Below the pieces are notes generated by a model. The model searched no databases. It was not told the origin of the DNA and saw nothing but the letters and a program-made list of their open reading frames with translations. From NCBI GenBank assembly GCA_016712525.1, contig JADJQX010000001.1, positions 2,627,501 through 2,691,500 of the forward strand: DNA of 64,000 nt, given 5' to 3'. The position numbers were made by a program, and so were the translations under genes. Source of the stretch: Myxococcales bacterium. GTDB taxonomy: Bacteria; Myxococcota_A; Polyangia; Polyangiales; Polyangiaceae. Below, piece by piece: positions 8,517 through 16,781 of the stretch. Positions within the stretch are counted from its first letter, which is position 1; every line of letters begins with the position of its first letter.

Positions 8517-9947
8517 ATGACCCAACCTGCCGGCGGCGACGCCCAATCGTTTCCTTGCTCCAACTGCGGCGCGAAGCTGAACTACGACGCAGGCACCCAG
8601 GCCATGAAGTGCCCCTACTGCGGGCACCAGCAGGCCGTCCAGACGCGCCCCGCCGTGGTCCAGCAGGCGGGCTACGTGCAGCAGGAGCAGGTCCGCGAGA
8701 TCCCGATCGAGCAGGGCATGGCGATGGCCGCGAAGGGCCTCGGCGTGCAGGTCACGACGATCAACTGCAAGGATTGCGGCGCCACCGTGAACATCGGCGA
8801 GGGCGAGCGCACGACGGCGTGTGCGTTCTGCGGCTCGCACCAGGTGCTCCAGGCCCACACGAACGACCAGGCCATTCGCCCCGAGAGCCTCGTCCCGTTC
8901 AAGATCAACAAACAGTCCGCGAACGACCTCTTCGGCAAGTGGCTCGCGAGCCTCTGGTTCCGCCCGAACGACCTCACCAAGATCGCCAAGGTGCAGGAGA
9001 TGGGCGGCGTCTACGTCCCCTTCTGGACGTTCGACTCCATGGTCTACTCGAACTGGACCGCCGAACGCGGCTGGTACTACTACGAGACCGAGACCTACAC
9101 CGCGTACGAGAACGGGCAGTCGGTCACGCGCACGCGCCAAGTGCAGCGCACGCGGTGGGAGTCGGCCTGGGGTAGCCGCAACGACTTCTTCGACGACACC
9201 CTCGTGTGCGCCGGCAAGGGCCTCCCCGGGGACCTCGTCGAGAAGTTCTCGACGTTCAACACGCGCGAGCTCATTCCCTACGCGCCCCACTACCTCGCCG
9301 GGTGGCGCGCCGAGGCCTACGCGATCGACCTCATGCCGGCCTGGTCGATCGGCCAACAGAAGATGGCGCGCGTGCAAGAGGGCAGGTGCGCGGGCGACAT
9401 CGGCGGCGACACGCACCGCGGCCTCAACGTGTCGAACAACTTCACTCAGGTCACGTTCAAGCACGTGCTCCTGCCCATCTGGATCGCGGCCTACCGCTAC
9501 AACGACAAGGTCTACCGCTTCCTCGTGAACGGCCAGACGGGCGAGGTCGTCGGTAAAGCCCCGTACTCGTTCTGGAAGATCTTCTTCCTCGTGCTCGGCA
9601 TCCTCACCGTGATCGGCATCGGCGTGGGCATCTACTACGCGACCCACGAAGAGGAGCCCGAGCCCCCGCAGAAGCCCGTGCCCACGGCCACGGCCAAGCC
9701 TACCGCGAAGCCCACCGCGAAGGACGACGACGACGACGTGCCCGTTCCGTCGGCTACGGCCACCGGCTCGGCCAAGAAGCCCGCCGCGCTCCCCTCGGGC
9801 ACGAAGCCCGCGACCGCCCCCTCGGGCAGCGCGAAGCCGGCCGCGTCGGGCAGCGCCAAGCCCGCGGCCTCGGGCAGCGCGAAGCCTCCCGCACCGGCCC
9901 CGTCCGGAGCGAAGCCCGCGCCCTCGGCACCCGCGAAGCCGAAGTGA
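8517..9947 (+). CDS. Double zinc-ribbon, single-span membrane protein with Ala/Ser/Pro tail, 476 aa
   Basis: Two treble zinc ribbons open the protein: Cys14-x2-Cys17 with Cys32-x2-Cys35, and Cys84-x2-Cys87 with Cys102-x2-Cys105. A ~230-residue globular, aromatic-rich domain follows (YVPFWTFDSMVYSNW, WYYYETET), as in bacterial TFIIB-type zinc-ribbon proteins of unknown role. One transmembrane helix is at ~352-375 (FFLVLGILTVIGIGVGIYY). The last ~95 residues are low complexity: Glu/Pro, a run of five Asp, then repeats of ASGSAKPA. With the ribbons at the N-terminus and no signal peptide, the ribbons should be cytoplasmic and the Pro/Ala tail periplasmic. The start ATG lies 48 bases after the peptidase stop. 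Confidence 0.75.
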   Translation: MTQPAGGDAQSFPCSNCGAKLNYDAGTQAMKCPYCGHQQAVQTRPAVVQQAGYVQQEQVREIPIEQGMAMAAKGLGVQVTTINCKDCGATVNIGEGERTTACAFCGSHQVLQAHTNDQAIRPESLVPFKINKQSANDLFGKWLASLWFRPNDLTKIAKVQEMGGVYVPFWTFDSMVYSNWTAERGWYYYETETYTAYENGQSVTRTRQVQRTRWESAWGSRNDFFDDTLVCAGKGLPGDLVEKFSTFNTRELIPYAPHYLAGWRAEAYAIDLMPAWSIGQQKMARVQEGRCAGDIGGDTHRGLNVSNNFTQVTFKHVLLPIWIAAYRYNDKVYRFLVNGQTGEVVGKAPYSFWKIFFLVLGILTVIGIGVGIYYATHEEEPEPPQKPVPTATAKPTAKPTAKDDDDDVPVPSATATGSAKKPAALPSGTKPATAPSGSAKPAASGSAKPAASGSAKPPAPAPSGAKPAPSAPAKPK

Positions 9948-9952
9948 GATCC

Positions 9953-9985
9953 GCGGGGCGCACGTCATGAGGACGAGCGCCCCGC
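9953..9985. terminator. Bidirectional hairpin between convergent genes
   Basis: GCGGGGCGC and GCGCCCCGC form a perfect 9-bp stem around a 15-nt loop, in the 50-bp gap between the convergent zinc-ribbon and propeller lipoprotein genes. No T-run; terminator role is inferred from place. Confidence 0.5.
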
Positions 9986-9997
9986 AGCATCGCCCCC

Positions 9998-11002
9998 TCA
10001 CGGTAGGCGAATCGACGCGAGCGACGGGCGCGCCCCTCCGGCGGGCGACGCGCTGCTGAAGAAGGCGGCGCTCGTCACGAGGAGGCGCTTCTCGCCGCCG
10101 AACACCCCTAGCTCGAGGCTCGCGGGCCCATCGAGGGGCGCGCCGTCGACCACGGGGCGAACGCCGAGCCCCTCGGACCAAGAGAGCACGCGGCCCGGGA
10201 GCCCGTTCTGCGCGACGTAGAGGGTGCCGTCGGCCGCGTCGCGCGCGAGCCCGTCGAGCCCGACGTAACCGCAGTCCTCGAAGACGGCGGAGGGCTCACC
10301 GGCGCGCCCGTCCGGGAGCACGGGGATCTTCACGAGCGAGCCCTTCGAGGTGTTGAGGACGTACGCCGCGCCGCGCGCGAACACGATGCCGTTCGCGCCC
10401 ATCGGGAAGGGCAGGTCGGAGCGGCACGCGACCGAGCCCTCGAGCGCCGCGCCCCTCGCCCACTCTTCGGCGGCGCCGTCGGCGGCGATACGGAACACGA
10501 TCCCGGCGGCCGAGTCGGTGACGTAGAGGAGGCCCTTGTCGTCGAAGGCGAGGCCGTTCGGGAACGTCATCTTTGGGGAGCTCGCGAAGGGCTTCGTGAC
10601 CGCCCCGCCGCCCGCCGGGATTTTGTAGATCCCGGGCGTCGTCGCGCTCGCGTCCGGGCGGTTCCGCGTGGACGCTGCGTAGAGGTTTCCTGCGGCGTCG
10701 AAGGCGAGGCCCGTGAGATAGCCGTCGCGTCCCCCGGGCGGGACGGTCGCGTAGGTCCGCGTGGACCCGTCGCTGCCCGTCTCGAGGATCGTCCCAAGGG
10801 GCGCGAGGCCGACGTAGGCCTTCCCCTCGCGGACGACGAGGCCCTCGGGGAGCTGGAAAGACGCGGCGTCGAAGGCGTGGACGATCGTCGCCGTCGCGGG
10901 CTTGGGGCCACCCTCGGGCGGCTGGGGCTCGACGGTGGCCGTAGCGCACGCGGCGATGGTGACGGAGAGAGCGAGGAGGACGGAGGAGGTGTGCATGTTC
11001 AT
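9998..11002 (-). CDS. Beta-propeller (SMP-30/NHL-like) lipoprotein, 334 aa
   Basis: Exported lipoprotein: MNMHTSSVLLALSVTIAAC with the lipid Cys19 (a second in-frame ATG two codons on is equally possible). The rest is a six-bladed propeller of the SMP-30/gluconolactonase/NHL type. Blade motifs include GYLTGLAFDAAGNLYAAS, FPNGLAFDDKGLLYVTDSA, MGANGIVFARGAAYVLN and GLDGLARDAADGTLYVAQ. Lactonase-type metal ligands are not certain, so a sugar-lactone hydrolase activity should not be assumed; binding or scaffolding is equally likely. Divergent from a LysR-type regulator with a perfect inverted repeat in between, so it is the natural candidate target of that regulator. Confidence 0.72.
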   Translation of the reverse strand: MNMHTSSVLLALSVTIAACATATVEPQPPEGGPKPATATIVHAFDAASFQLPEGLVVREGKAYVGLAPLGTILETGSDGSTRTYATVPPGGRDGYLTGLAFDAAGNLYAASTRNRPDASATTPGIYKIPAGGGAVTKPFASSPKMTFPNGLAFDDKGLLYVTDSAAGIVFRIAADGAAEEWARGAALEGSVACRSDLPFPMGANGIVFARGAAYVLNTSKGSLVKIPVLPDGRAGEPSAVFEDCGYVGLDGLARDAADGTLYVAQNGLPGRVLSWSEGLGVRPVVDGAPLDGPASLELGVFGGEKRLLVTSAAFFSSASPAGGARPSLASIRLP

Positions 11003-11059
11003 GCCGTGGAGAGTGCGGTGGGGGAGGCCGCAGCGGCAGTGGCGACCGGCTGGACGTAG

Positions 11060-11077
11060 TGTCCCGAAGTTGGGACA
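11060..11077. promoter_or_regulatory. LysR-type operator (TGTCCC-N6-GGGACA)
   Basis: Perfect 6-bp inverted repeat TGTCCC/GGGACA with a 6-bp centre (GAAGTT), in the gap between the divergent propeller lipoprotein and LysR genes. The T...A ends and dyad length fit LysR-type binding sites. It ends 8 bases before the GTG chosen as the lysR start, consistent with autorepression. Confidence 0.6.
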
Positions 11078-11085
11078 ATCGGAGC

Positions 11086-11988
11086 GTGATCGAGCCAACC
11101 CTGGACCCTCAAGAGATGCTCGTCTTCGCGGCGGTCGCGCGCGCCCGTGGCATTCGTGGAGCCTCGGCGCTGCTCGGCATCCCGCGGTCGACGATCGGTC
11201 GTCGGCTCGAGGCGCTCGAGCGCGCCGTCGGGGAGCGGCTCGTCCACCGCACGACCCGCGCCTTCACCCTGACGCGGACGGGCGCGCTGCTCGCGGAGCG
11301 CTGCGAGGAGCTCCGCGAGGTCGTCGAGCGGGCGAGCTCGCTCGTACGGGACGCGGCCACGGAGGTCTCGGGGGTCGTCCGTATCTCGGTCGCTCCTGGC
11401 CTCGAGCCTTTGCTCCCCGACGTGCTCGGGCGGCTCGCGCTCACGTACCCGCGCCTCGTCCTCGAGGTCTCGGTCACCATCGAGCTCGAGGAGCCTCGCC
11501 GCGGCGGCATCGACGTCGCCCTCCGCGTCGGTGCGCCCGCGGACAGCTCGGAGCACGTGGCGATGAAGCTCGGTGCCGCCCCCACCGGCACGTTCGCGTC
11601 GCCTGGCTACCTCGCGTCGCGAGGAGCGCCGCGTCGCCCGGCGGATCTCGTCGACCACGAGTGCGTGCTCGTCGGCCGCAAGCCGCGCACCACCTGGTCC
11701 TTCCGTGGCTCCGAACGGGACGAGGTGGTCGTCGTGCGAGGCCGGACGCGTGTCGACTCGCCCGCGCTAGCCCGGGAGCTTGCGGCGCGCGGGGTAGGGA
11801 TCGTCCGAACGCCGCGGCACCTCGCGTCGCCGTTCGTCGAGGCGCGTCGCCTGACCCCTGTGCTCGAGGCCTACTGGCCCACGAGCTCCGCGTACGTCGT
11901 CTACGCCGGCGGGAAGGTGCCGCGTCGTGTGCGTGTGGTCGTCGACGCGCTCCGCGAGGGGGCGCGCGGAGCCCTCGGCGCTCCGTGA
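11086..11988 (+). CDS. LysR family transcriptional regulator, 300 aa
   Basis: LysR-type regulator. Winged helix-turn-helix at residues ~8-65 (EMLVFAAVARARGIRGASAL, LGIPRSTIGRRLEALERAVG, RLVHRTTRAFTLTRTG), then the effector-binding domain from ~90 (VVRISVAPGLEPLLPDVLGR). The motif IPRSTIGRR in the recognition helix is of the CrgA/DsdC-like 'LysR with Arg' type. I choose the GTG giving MIEPTLDPQEM because the alternative GTG nine codons upstream (11059) lies inside the perfect TGTCCC dyad, and LysR proteins usually begin a few residues before the first helix. It probably controls itself and the divergent propeller lipoprotein; the effector is unknown. Confidence 0.85.
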   Translation: MIEPTLDPQEMLVFAAVARARGIRGASALLGIPRSTIGRRLEALERAVGERLVHRTTRAFTLTRTGALLAERCEELREVVERASSLVRDAATEVSGVVRISVAPGLEPLLPDVLGRLALTYPRLVLEVSVTIELEEPRRGGIDVALRVGAPADSSEHVAMKLGAAPTGTFASPGYLASRGAPRRPADLVDHECVLVGRKPRTTWSFRGSERDEVVVVRGRTRVDSPALARELAARGVGIVRTPRHLASPFVEARRLTPVLEAYWPTSSAYVVYAGGKVPRRVRVVVDALREGARGALGAP

Positions 11989-12073
11989 ATCGGCTTCCTC
12001 GGGTCGCCGCAGAAGGCCCGTCGAGCCACGTACCGATGCTTACCGAGGACGGCCGCGCGCCTTCGCCGCCCGT

Positions 12074-13276
12074 TCAACGCCCCTTCGTGTCGCCCCTCGA
12101 GAGGTGCGTCACGGCCTCGCCGAGGCCGTCGAGGGTGAGCTGGAACATGCTGAAGACCTTGGAGATCGCCTCGGCGGTGCCGCCCTTCCAGTAGGCCGGA
12201 GGGTCGGGGTTCAGCCAGGCCGCGCGGCGGAAGTGATCGGAGAGGCGCATGAGCCAGCGGATGCCGGGCATCATCTCGCCGCCCCCGCGTGTGTAGTACT
12301 CCCAGTCGCCCGCACCGAGGAGCTCGGTCGGGTGCATGGCCGCGTCGCCGACGAGCACGAGCTTCCACTCGGGGCCGCACTGCTCGAGCACGTCCTTCAA
12401 GAGCACCGGATCCGAGAAGCGCTCGGTCTCGTAGAGCCGCCCGTAGACGCAGTTGTGGAAGTAGTACGTCTTGAGCGACCGAATGTTCGACGCGCGTTTC
12501 GCCGCAGAAAATAGCCTCGAGACCACCTCGGCGTGGGGATCCATCGAGCCGCCCACGTCCATCAAGAGGAGCACGCGTGTGTTCGATTTGCGCGGCGGGC
12601 GAAGCACGATCTCGAGCTCGCCGGCGTTCTTGGCCGTCTCGCGCACCGTCTCTTCGATGTCGAGCTCGTCGATCTGACCTTCGCGTTGGAACACCCGCAG
12701 CTTGCGGAGCGCCACCTCGATCTGGCGCACGTCGAGCACGAGGTCGGAGCGGTACGGTTTGTACCTGCGCGCGTCGGCCACGCCCATGGCGCTCTTCCCC
12801 CCGCCGGCGGGCCCCACGCGGAGCCCCGAGGGGTGAGCGCCTTGCGCGCCGAAGGGGCTCGTGCCGCCCGTGCCCACCCAACGGTTGCCGCCGTCGTGCC
12901 GGCTGCGCTGCTCCTTGAGCCGCTCCTCGAAGCGCTTTCGCAGCTCCTCCATGTCGAGCGTCTCGAGGGCCGCGAGCTCCTCCGCCGACAGCTCCTTGCG
13001 CGTGCGTGGGTCCTTGAGCCAATCGTCGAGCTCGGCCACGATCTCGAGGCTCTGCGCCGCGATGCCCTTGAAATGCGCGAGGTAGGCCTCGTCGAACGGG
13101 TCGAGGTCGGTCTCGCGGTGCACGCAGATGGCGCGCGCCACGTGGTAAAAACCGTCGAGCGAGCTCTCGTGGAGACCCTTCACGAGAGCCCTCGCGAGGG
13201 CCACCGCCTCTTGCGGACCGACCTTCACCTTCTTCTGCCGAAGCTCGTACAAAAACGGCACGAACACGGCGCTCAT
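12074..13276 (-). CDS. CoxE-type VWA domain protein, 400 aa
   Basis: VWA-containing protein of the CoxE/YehP-like group that normally works with a MoxR AAA+ ATPase to remodel or insert cofactors into protein complexes. The N-terminal ~200 residues are helical (EAVALARALVKGL, ELDDWLKDPRTRKELSAEEL) and include a Gly-rich linker. The VWA domain starts near residue 230, with the metal site written DVGGSMD (Asp240; DxGxS rather than DxSxS, as is common in this group). No signal peptide, so cytoplasmic. Its start overlaps the stop of the transglutaminase gene by 4 bases (ATGA), so the two are translationally coupled. No MoxR ATPase gene is in the window, which is unusual for this family. Confidence 0.82.
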   Translation of the reverse strand: MSAVFVPFLYELRQKKVKVGPQEAVALARALVKGLHESSLDGFYHVARAICVHRETDLDPFDEAYLAHFKGIAAQSLEIVAELDDWLKDPRTRKELSAEELAALETLDMEELRKRFEERLKEQRSRHDGGNRWVGTGGTSPFGAQGAHPSGLRVGPAGGGKSAMGVADARRYKPYRSDLVLDVRQIEVALRKLRVFQREGQIDELDIEETVRETAKNAGELEIVLRPPRKSNTRVLLLMDVGGSMDPHAEVVSRLFSAAKRASNIRSLKTYYFHNCVYGRLYETERFSDPVLLKDVLEQCGPEWKLVLVGDAAMHPTELLGAGDWEYYTRGGGEMMPGIRWLMRLSDHFRRAAWLNPDPPAYWKGGTAEAISKVFSMFQLTLDGLGEAVTHLSRGDTKGR

Positions 13277-15081
13277 TTGGAGGCTCCTTGGCCGCAGCGG
13301 GCGTCGCCCGGGGTGCGTGCGACGAGGTCGTAGTCGCCCACGGGGAGCGCTCTCGGCAAGGTCAAGCTGCCTCCGTACTTCCCGTGATCGTCGGTGGCGA
13401 GGTGGCCGACGATGGTCTCGTGCCCTTGTTTCTCGCGGAGCACGATCTCGACCGTGACCCGAGGGCACGGCTCGCCGTCGGCCTTGACGACGCCCTCGGC
13501 GACGAGCTTCCCCCCACGCGACGCGCTCTTTTGCGGCAGCGAGAGATCGACCGTGGCCTTAGGGCGCGCGTCGTCGAGGTTCGGGGCTCTGGTCGAGCCA
13601 CCTTCTTTCGACATGCCACCCTGGGACGAAGAGGACGACGGATCGCCGCCGGACGAGCTCTTCGACGAAGACCCTTGGGGGGCGGGGGAGTCTCCCGAGG
13701 CGCCCTTCGGGTCGGCGCTCGCCGGGGCTTTCGGGCCACCTTGGGACGGCCCATTCGGCGACGGGTTCCGAGGATCCGACGGGGGAGGTCGCGAGGCGAG
13801 GTCGTCGCCGCGGGTGGCACCCACGGGCCACGAGAACGGGTCGGGCGGCGCCTCGAAGGGCACGTTCGAGGATTGGGGGTCTCGGAGCATGTTCCCCGCG
13901 CCGCCGAGGTCGATCCGCACGAAGCGTGTCCCGTCGTGCACCTCGACCCAGGCGTGCGCCTCGTTCGCGATCATGCGCGTGGGGATCCCCATCCCGAGCG
14001 CCGTGATCAGGAAAGCGAACGCACGATGGCGGCACACACCCTTCTTCGAGAGCGCGAGATCCGTGTAAATATCATGCACCGGCGGCGGGCTCTCGTCCCA
14101 GTCTTGGAAGCTGCGGAAGTAGGCCACGAGGCGCGTCACGTTGTCGTGGGGGGAGAGCTGCCGGCCGACGCCGAGCGCCTTCGCGACGTTCGCCTGCGCG
14201 CGAGCCACGTTGGGCGGCAGCGGCGGCACGTACGGGAGCCTGTCCCACGACGGATCTCCGAAGGTCCCGCCGAAGGCCGCGCGCGCGATCGCGAGCTGCA
14301 TGACGAGGCGCACGCGCGACATGGTCGTCCCCTCGACGAACCAGTTCTCGGCGCTGTCCTTCGAGATGCGCACCGGCACGTCCTCCGTGCCGACGCCGGC
14401 CCTCGATTTGACGATGCGCGTGCCGGGGCCCACGCTCGGGATGCGGGAGGGGTGCCCCGGTACGATGTCGACCACGAGGTCGGCGAAGAACGTCTCTTCG
14501 GTGGCCGGCACGACCGGGCCCGTGTCCCGCGAGAGCTGCGTGAGCTTGGGCCCTCGAACGTAGAGCACGAAGCTCTCGTCGACCGCGTCGTAGGCCGACA
14601 AACGCTTGAACGGGGCCGTCGACGGGCGAAAGGGTTCGTCGTACGGGAGGGCGTCGGGCTTCTTCGTGTTGCGGTCGGGCGAGAAGGTGCTGTCGGGCGC
14701 GCCACCCGGGCCGCTCGGCCCCGGGGCGTACGGGGCGCGCTTCGTGTCGTCGAGCTTCGTGGGATCGGGCGCGGTGACGAGCCCCGAGCGTGTGTCGAGC
14801 GCGGCGGGCAGCTCGCCGTCGAGGCTCACCGAGAGCGCCACGTCCTCGCGTGGATCTTCGCCGATGGGCTCGTGGAGCGTGGGGCCGCGATCGGCGAACG
14901 ACGTGAGGGTGGTCGTCGTCACGAGCACGGCCGCGAAGGCCGCGACGAAGGCTCTGCGTCGCGCGGGGTCCAAGCCACGAAACGATACCGCTGTCGGCCT
15001 CCGGAACGAAGGCCTCGTCGACGCAAACTTCGCGCGGGCGGACCTGGTACCGTGCAAACGGTATCCAACTGAGCGAAACAC
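13273..15081 (-). CDS. Transglutaminase-like protein with membrane anchor, 602 aa
   Basis: The N-terminal arm (about residues 42-62, AFVAAFAAVLVTTTTLTSFA) is a hydrophobic signal or anchor after a basic stretch, so the bulk is periplasmic. The transglutaminase/papain-like core has a complete triad: Cys350 in KKGVCRHRAF, His376 in NEAHAWVEV and Asp391 in RIDLGG. After the core come ~90 residues of Pro/Ser/Gly low complexity, then a beta-sandwich C-terminal domain (TVDLSLPQKSASRGGKLV, CPRVTVEIVLREKQGH), like a carboxypeptidase-regulatory or Ig-like module. Likely a protease or cross-linking enzyme acting on envelope protein or peptidoglycan. Overlaps the VWA gene by ATGA. The first ATG is used; a later start nearer the hydrophobic segment is possible. 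Confidence 0.78.
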   Translation of the reverse strand: MFRSVGYRLHGTRSARAKFASTRPSFRRPTAVSFRGLDPARRRAFVAAFAAVLVTTTTLTSFADRGPTLHEPIGEDPREDVALSVSLDGELPAALDTRSGLVTAPDPTKLDDTKRAPYAPGPSGPGGAPDSTFSPDRNTKKPDALPYDEPFRPSTAPFKRLSAYDAVDESFVLYVRGPKLTQLSRDTGPVVPATEETFFADLVVDIVPGHPSRIPSVGPGTRIVKSRAGVGTEDVPVRISKDSAENWFVEGTTMSRVRLVMQLAIARAAFGGTFGDPSWDRLPYVPPLPPNVARAQANVAKALGVGRQLSPHDNVTRLVAYFRSFQDWDESPPPVHDIYTDLALSKKGVCRHRAFAFLITALGMGIPTRMIANEAHAWVEVHDGTRFVRIDLGGAGNMLRDPQSSNVPFEAPPDPFSWPVGATRGDDLASRPPPSDPRNPSPNGPSQGGPKAPASADPKGASGDSPAPQGSSSKSSSGGDPSSSSSQGGMSKEGGSTRAPNLDDARPKATVDLSLPQKSASRGGKLVAEGVVKADGEPCPRVTVEIVLREKQGHETIVGHLATDDHGKYGGSLTLPRALPVGDYDLVARTPGDARCGQGASK

Positions 15082-15184
15082 ATAGAAGAAAAGTCAGGAC
15101 ATTGGCATCACGGCATTCCGTCGCTAAAAGGCCCGAGGATGGGCGGTGGTAGCGGTCGGCTCGTCCGCACCCACGGCCGGTGCG

Positions 15185-15190
15185 AAGGAG
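15185..15190 (+). promoter_or_regulatory. Ribosome binding site for hemerythrin gene
   Basis: AAGGAG, 7 bases before the ATG at 15198. It fixes that ATG as the start rather than the in-frame GTG at 15180, which would lie upstream of it. Confidence 0.7.
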
Positions 15191-15197
15191 AGACGAG

Positions 15198-15653
15198 ATG
15201 ATGGACGTGTTCGAAGCCCTACGCGCGAGCCATGACCGCCAGCGGAGCCTCGCGCGGTCGCTCGTCGGCGCGAACCGAACGGCAGAGGAGCGCGAGGCCT
15301 TGTTCCAGGAGCTCAAGGTCGAGCTCGCCGCCCACGCCGCGGCGGAGGAGCGCTTTTTGTACGTCCCGATCCTCATGACGGATCGAGGCCTCTCGGTCGC
15401 TAGGCACGCGATGGCCGAGCACCACGAGATCGACGAGCTCGTCGATCAGCTCTCGGTCCAGAACAAGAAGGCGCCCACCTGGCTCTTGAAGGCGAAGAAG
15501 CTCTCGAAGGCCATCCACCACCACCTCAAGGAGGAGGAGAAGGCCTTCTTCCAGGTGGCCGGGAAGGTGCTCGACGATCGCGAGAAGACCTCCTTCGCCA
15601 AGAAGGTCCTCCGTGAGCACGCTCGCATGAAGGAGGCGCTCGCGAGCGCCTGA
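15198..15653 (+). CDS. Hemerythrin HHE domain protein, 151 aa
   Basis: Four-helix hemerythrin-like protein that should bind a di-iron centre. Ligand-type residues are in the expected order: His13 in RASHDRQ, HAAAEERFLY in the second helix, MAEHHEIDELV in the third and HHHLKEEEKAFF in the fourth. Cytoplasmic; roles known for this family include oxygen/NO sensing and iron or redox stress repair, but nothing here picks one. The start at 15198 (MMDVFEAL) is supported by an AAGGAG site. The gene ends 4 bases before the stop of a convergent small lipoprotein gene. Confidence 0.88.
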   Translation: MMDVFEALRASHDRQRSLARSLVGANRTAEEREALFQELKVELAAHAAAEERFLYVPILMTDRGLSVARHAMAEHHEIDELVDQLSVQNKKAPTWLLKAKKLSKAIHHHLKEEEKAFFQVAGKVLDDREKTSFAKKVLREHARMKEALASA

Positions 15654-15657
15654 GGGG

Positions 15658-16023
15658 TCAGCGGAGCGCGTTGCGGCGCGTCCAGCTGCCCGGCTCGTAG
15701 CGGTACTGCCCACCCTGCTGGAAGTAACGGGGGCCTACCCACTGACCTCCGCCCGCGCTCGCGTCCCAGTGGCCCGGGATCCATGCATACTGCATCCCCG
15801 TCCAGTGCCAGTACCCGGGGACCCACGCGGCGTGCGGCTGGGGGGGCGTGGTGCGCGATTCGGCGATGGGGGCCGGCGGGGGGCCGCTCACCACGACGCC
15901 GCGCGAAGGCCCCGTCTCGGCCGTAGCAACGCAGCCCGCGAGGGGGCCGAGCGCGAGGGCGAAGAGGCCGAGCACGACGGCACGTTGGAGGTGGAGGGAG
16001 GGAGTGGAGGTCGCGAGCTTCAT
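15658..16023 (-). CDS. YXWGXW-repeat lipoprotein, 121 aa
   Basis: Small secreted lipoprotein. The start is the second Met (MKLATSTPS), giving a normal leader that ends in the lipobox LAGC. The mature part is Pro-rich and then carries two Trp-rich repeats, AAWVPGYWHW and YAWIPGHWDA, followed by QWVGPRYF and YRYEPGSW. This is the YXWGXW repeat family, found on outer-membrane-facing lipoproteins of many Proteobacteria and Myxococcota; the biochemical role is unknown. Convergent with the hemerythrin gene, four bases away. Confidence 0.75.
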   Translation of the reverse strand: MKLATSTPSLHLQRAVVLGLFALALGPLAGCVATAETGPSRGVVVSGPPPAPIAESRTTPPQPHAAWVPGYWHWTGMQYAWIPGHWDASAGGGQWVGPRYFQQGGQYRYEPGSWTRRNALR

Positions 16024-16191
16024 GGCGTGCACCGCTTGCCTTCGGGCGTCGACGGAGTCGTACGGTCACCGTGCAGGCGGGATTCCCATCACCCCGCCGA
16101 TTTTCATTCCATACCTCGCCCGCGGGTCGCGCAAGCTCGGTCGGGCGCCTCGCCGAAAAGAGTGGTCAGGTGTGGTACACGCGCCGACGCT

Positions 16192-16725
16192 CTACTTGGC
16201 GCTCGGGAGCGGCACTTTGACCGTCGAGCGGACCGACGCCTTCTCGTGGGCCACGAGGAAGGGCATCGTCACCTTGCGCTTGACCGGCACGCAGACCGCG
16301 TGAGTCTCGGAGTCGCACACGACGATGTCGACCTCACCGACGAGGCTCGCCTCCGGGGTGCCCTTCGTCGCGACGACTCGCACGTCGAACCCCGAGGCCA
16401 CGTCGCGCCCCTTCGCGCGCATCTCGGGGGGCACCTCGGCGAGGCCTTCGCTCGTGGTCCAGCGGAGGCGAAAGGGCGCGTCGTCGTTCACGGCGGTGCC
16501 CTTCGGTGTGTCCCACGTGACGTGCACGGTGGTGTCGGCGCGATCCGAGATCGTCACGACCGGGACCTCGACCGGCTCGTGATGCGTGGGGATCGGCGCG
16601 GTCGGAGCTTGTGCGGTCGCAGCCTGTGCGGTCGCGGGCGCGCTCGTCGATGGGGCGGCCTTCTCGCGGGAGCAGGCCGAGAGGAGCGCGGCAAAGGCCA
16701 CCGCGGCGATAGAAAGAGAGCGCAT
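16192..16725 (-). CDS. Lipoprotein with DsbD-N-like beta domain, 177 aa
   Basis: Exported lipoprotein: MRSLSIAAVAFAALLSAC, lipid Cys18. An Ala/Thr/Pro linker with repeated ATAQA follows. The remaining ~125 residues are an Ig-like beta domain. The end (VVCDSETHAVCVPVKRKVTM) resembles the paired-Cys strand of the N-terminal domain of DsbD (Cys-x7-Cys), which receives electrons in periplasmic thiol-disulfide exchange. That match is weak and by eye; a general copper- or redox-chaperone-like fold would fit as well. It lies 56 bases downstream of the patatin gene on the same strand and may be the last gene of the kinase-patatin transcript. Confidence 0.6.
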   Translation of the reverse strand: MRSLSIAAVAFAALLSACSREKAAPSTSAPATAQAATAQAPTAPIPTHHEPVEVPVVTISDRADTTVHVTWDTPKGTAVNDDAPFRLRWTTSEGLAEVPPEMRAKGRDVASGFDVRVVATKGTPEASLVGEVDIVVCDSETHAVCVPVKRKVTMPFLVAHEKASVRSTVKVPLPSAK

Positions 16726-16781
16726 TCGGGCGAGTCCTAGGGCGAGAACGCGCGGCGGTCGTGATCCTTCCCGCGCGTTCG

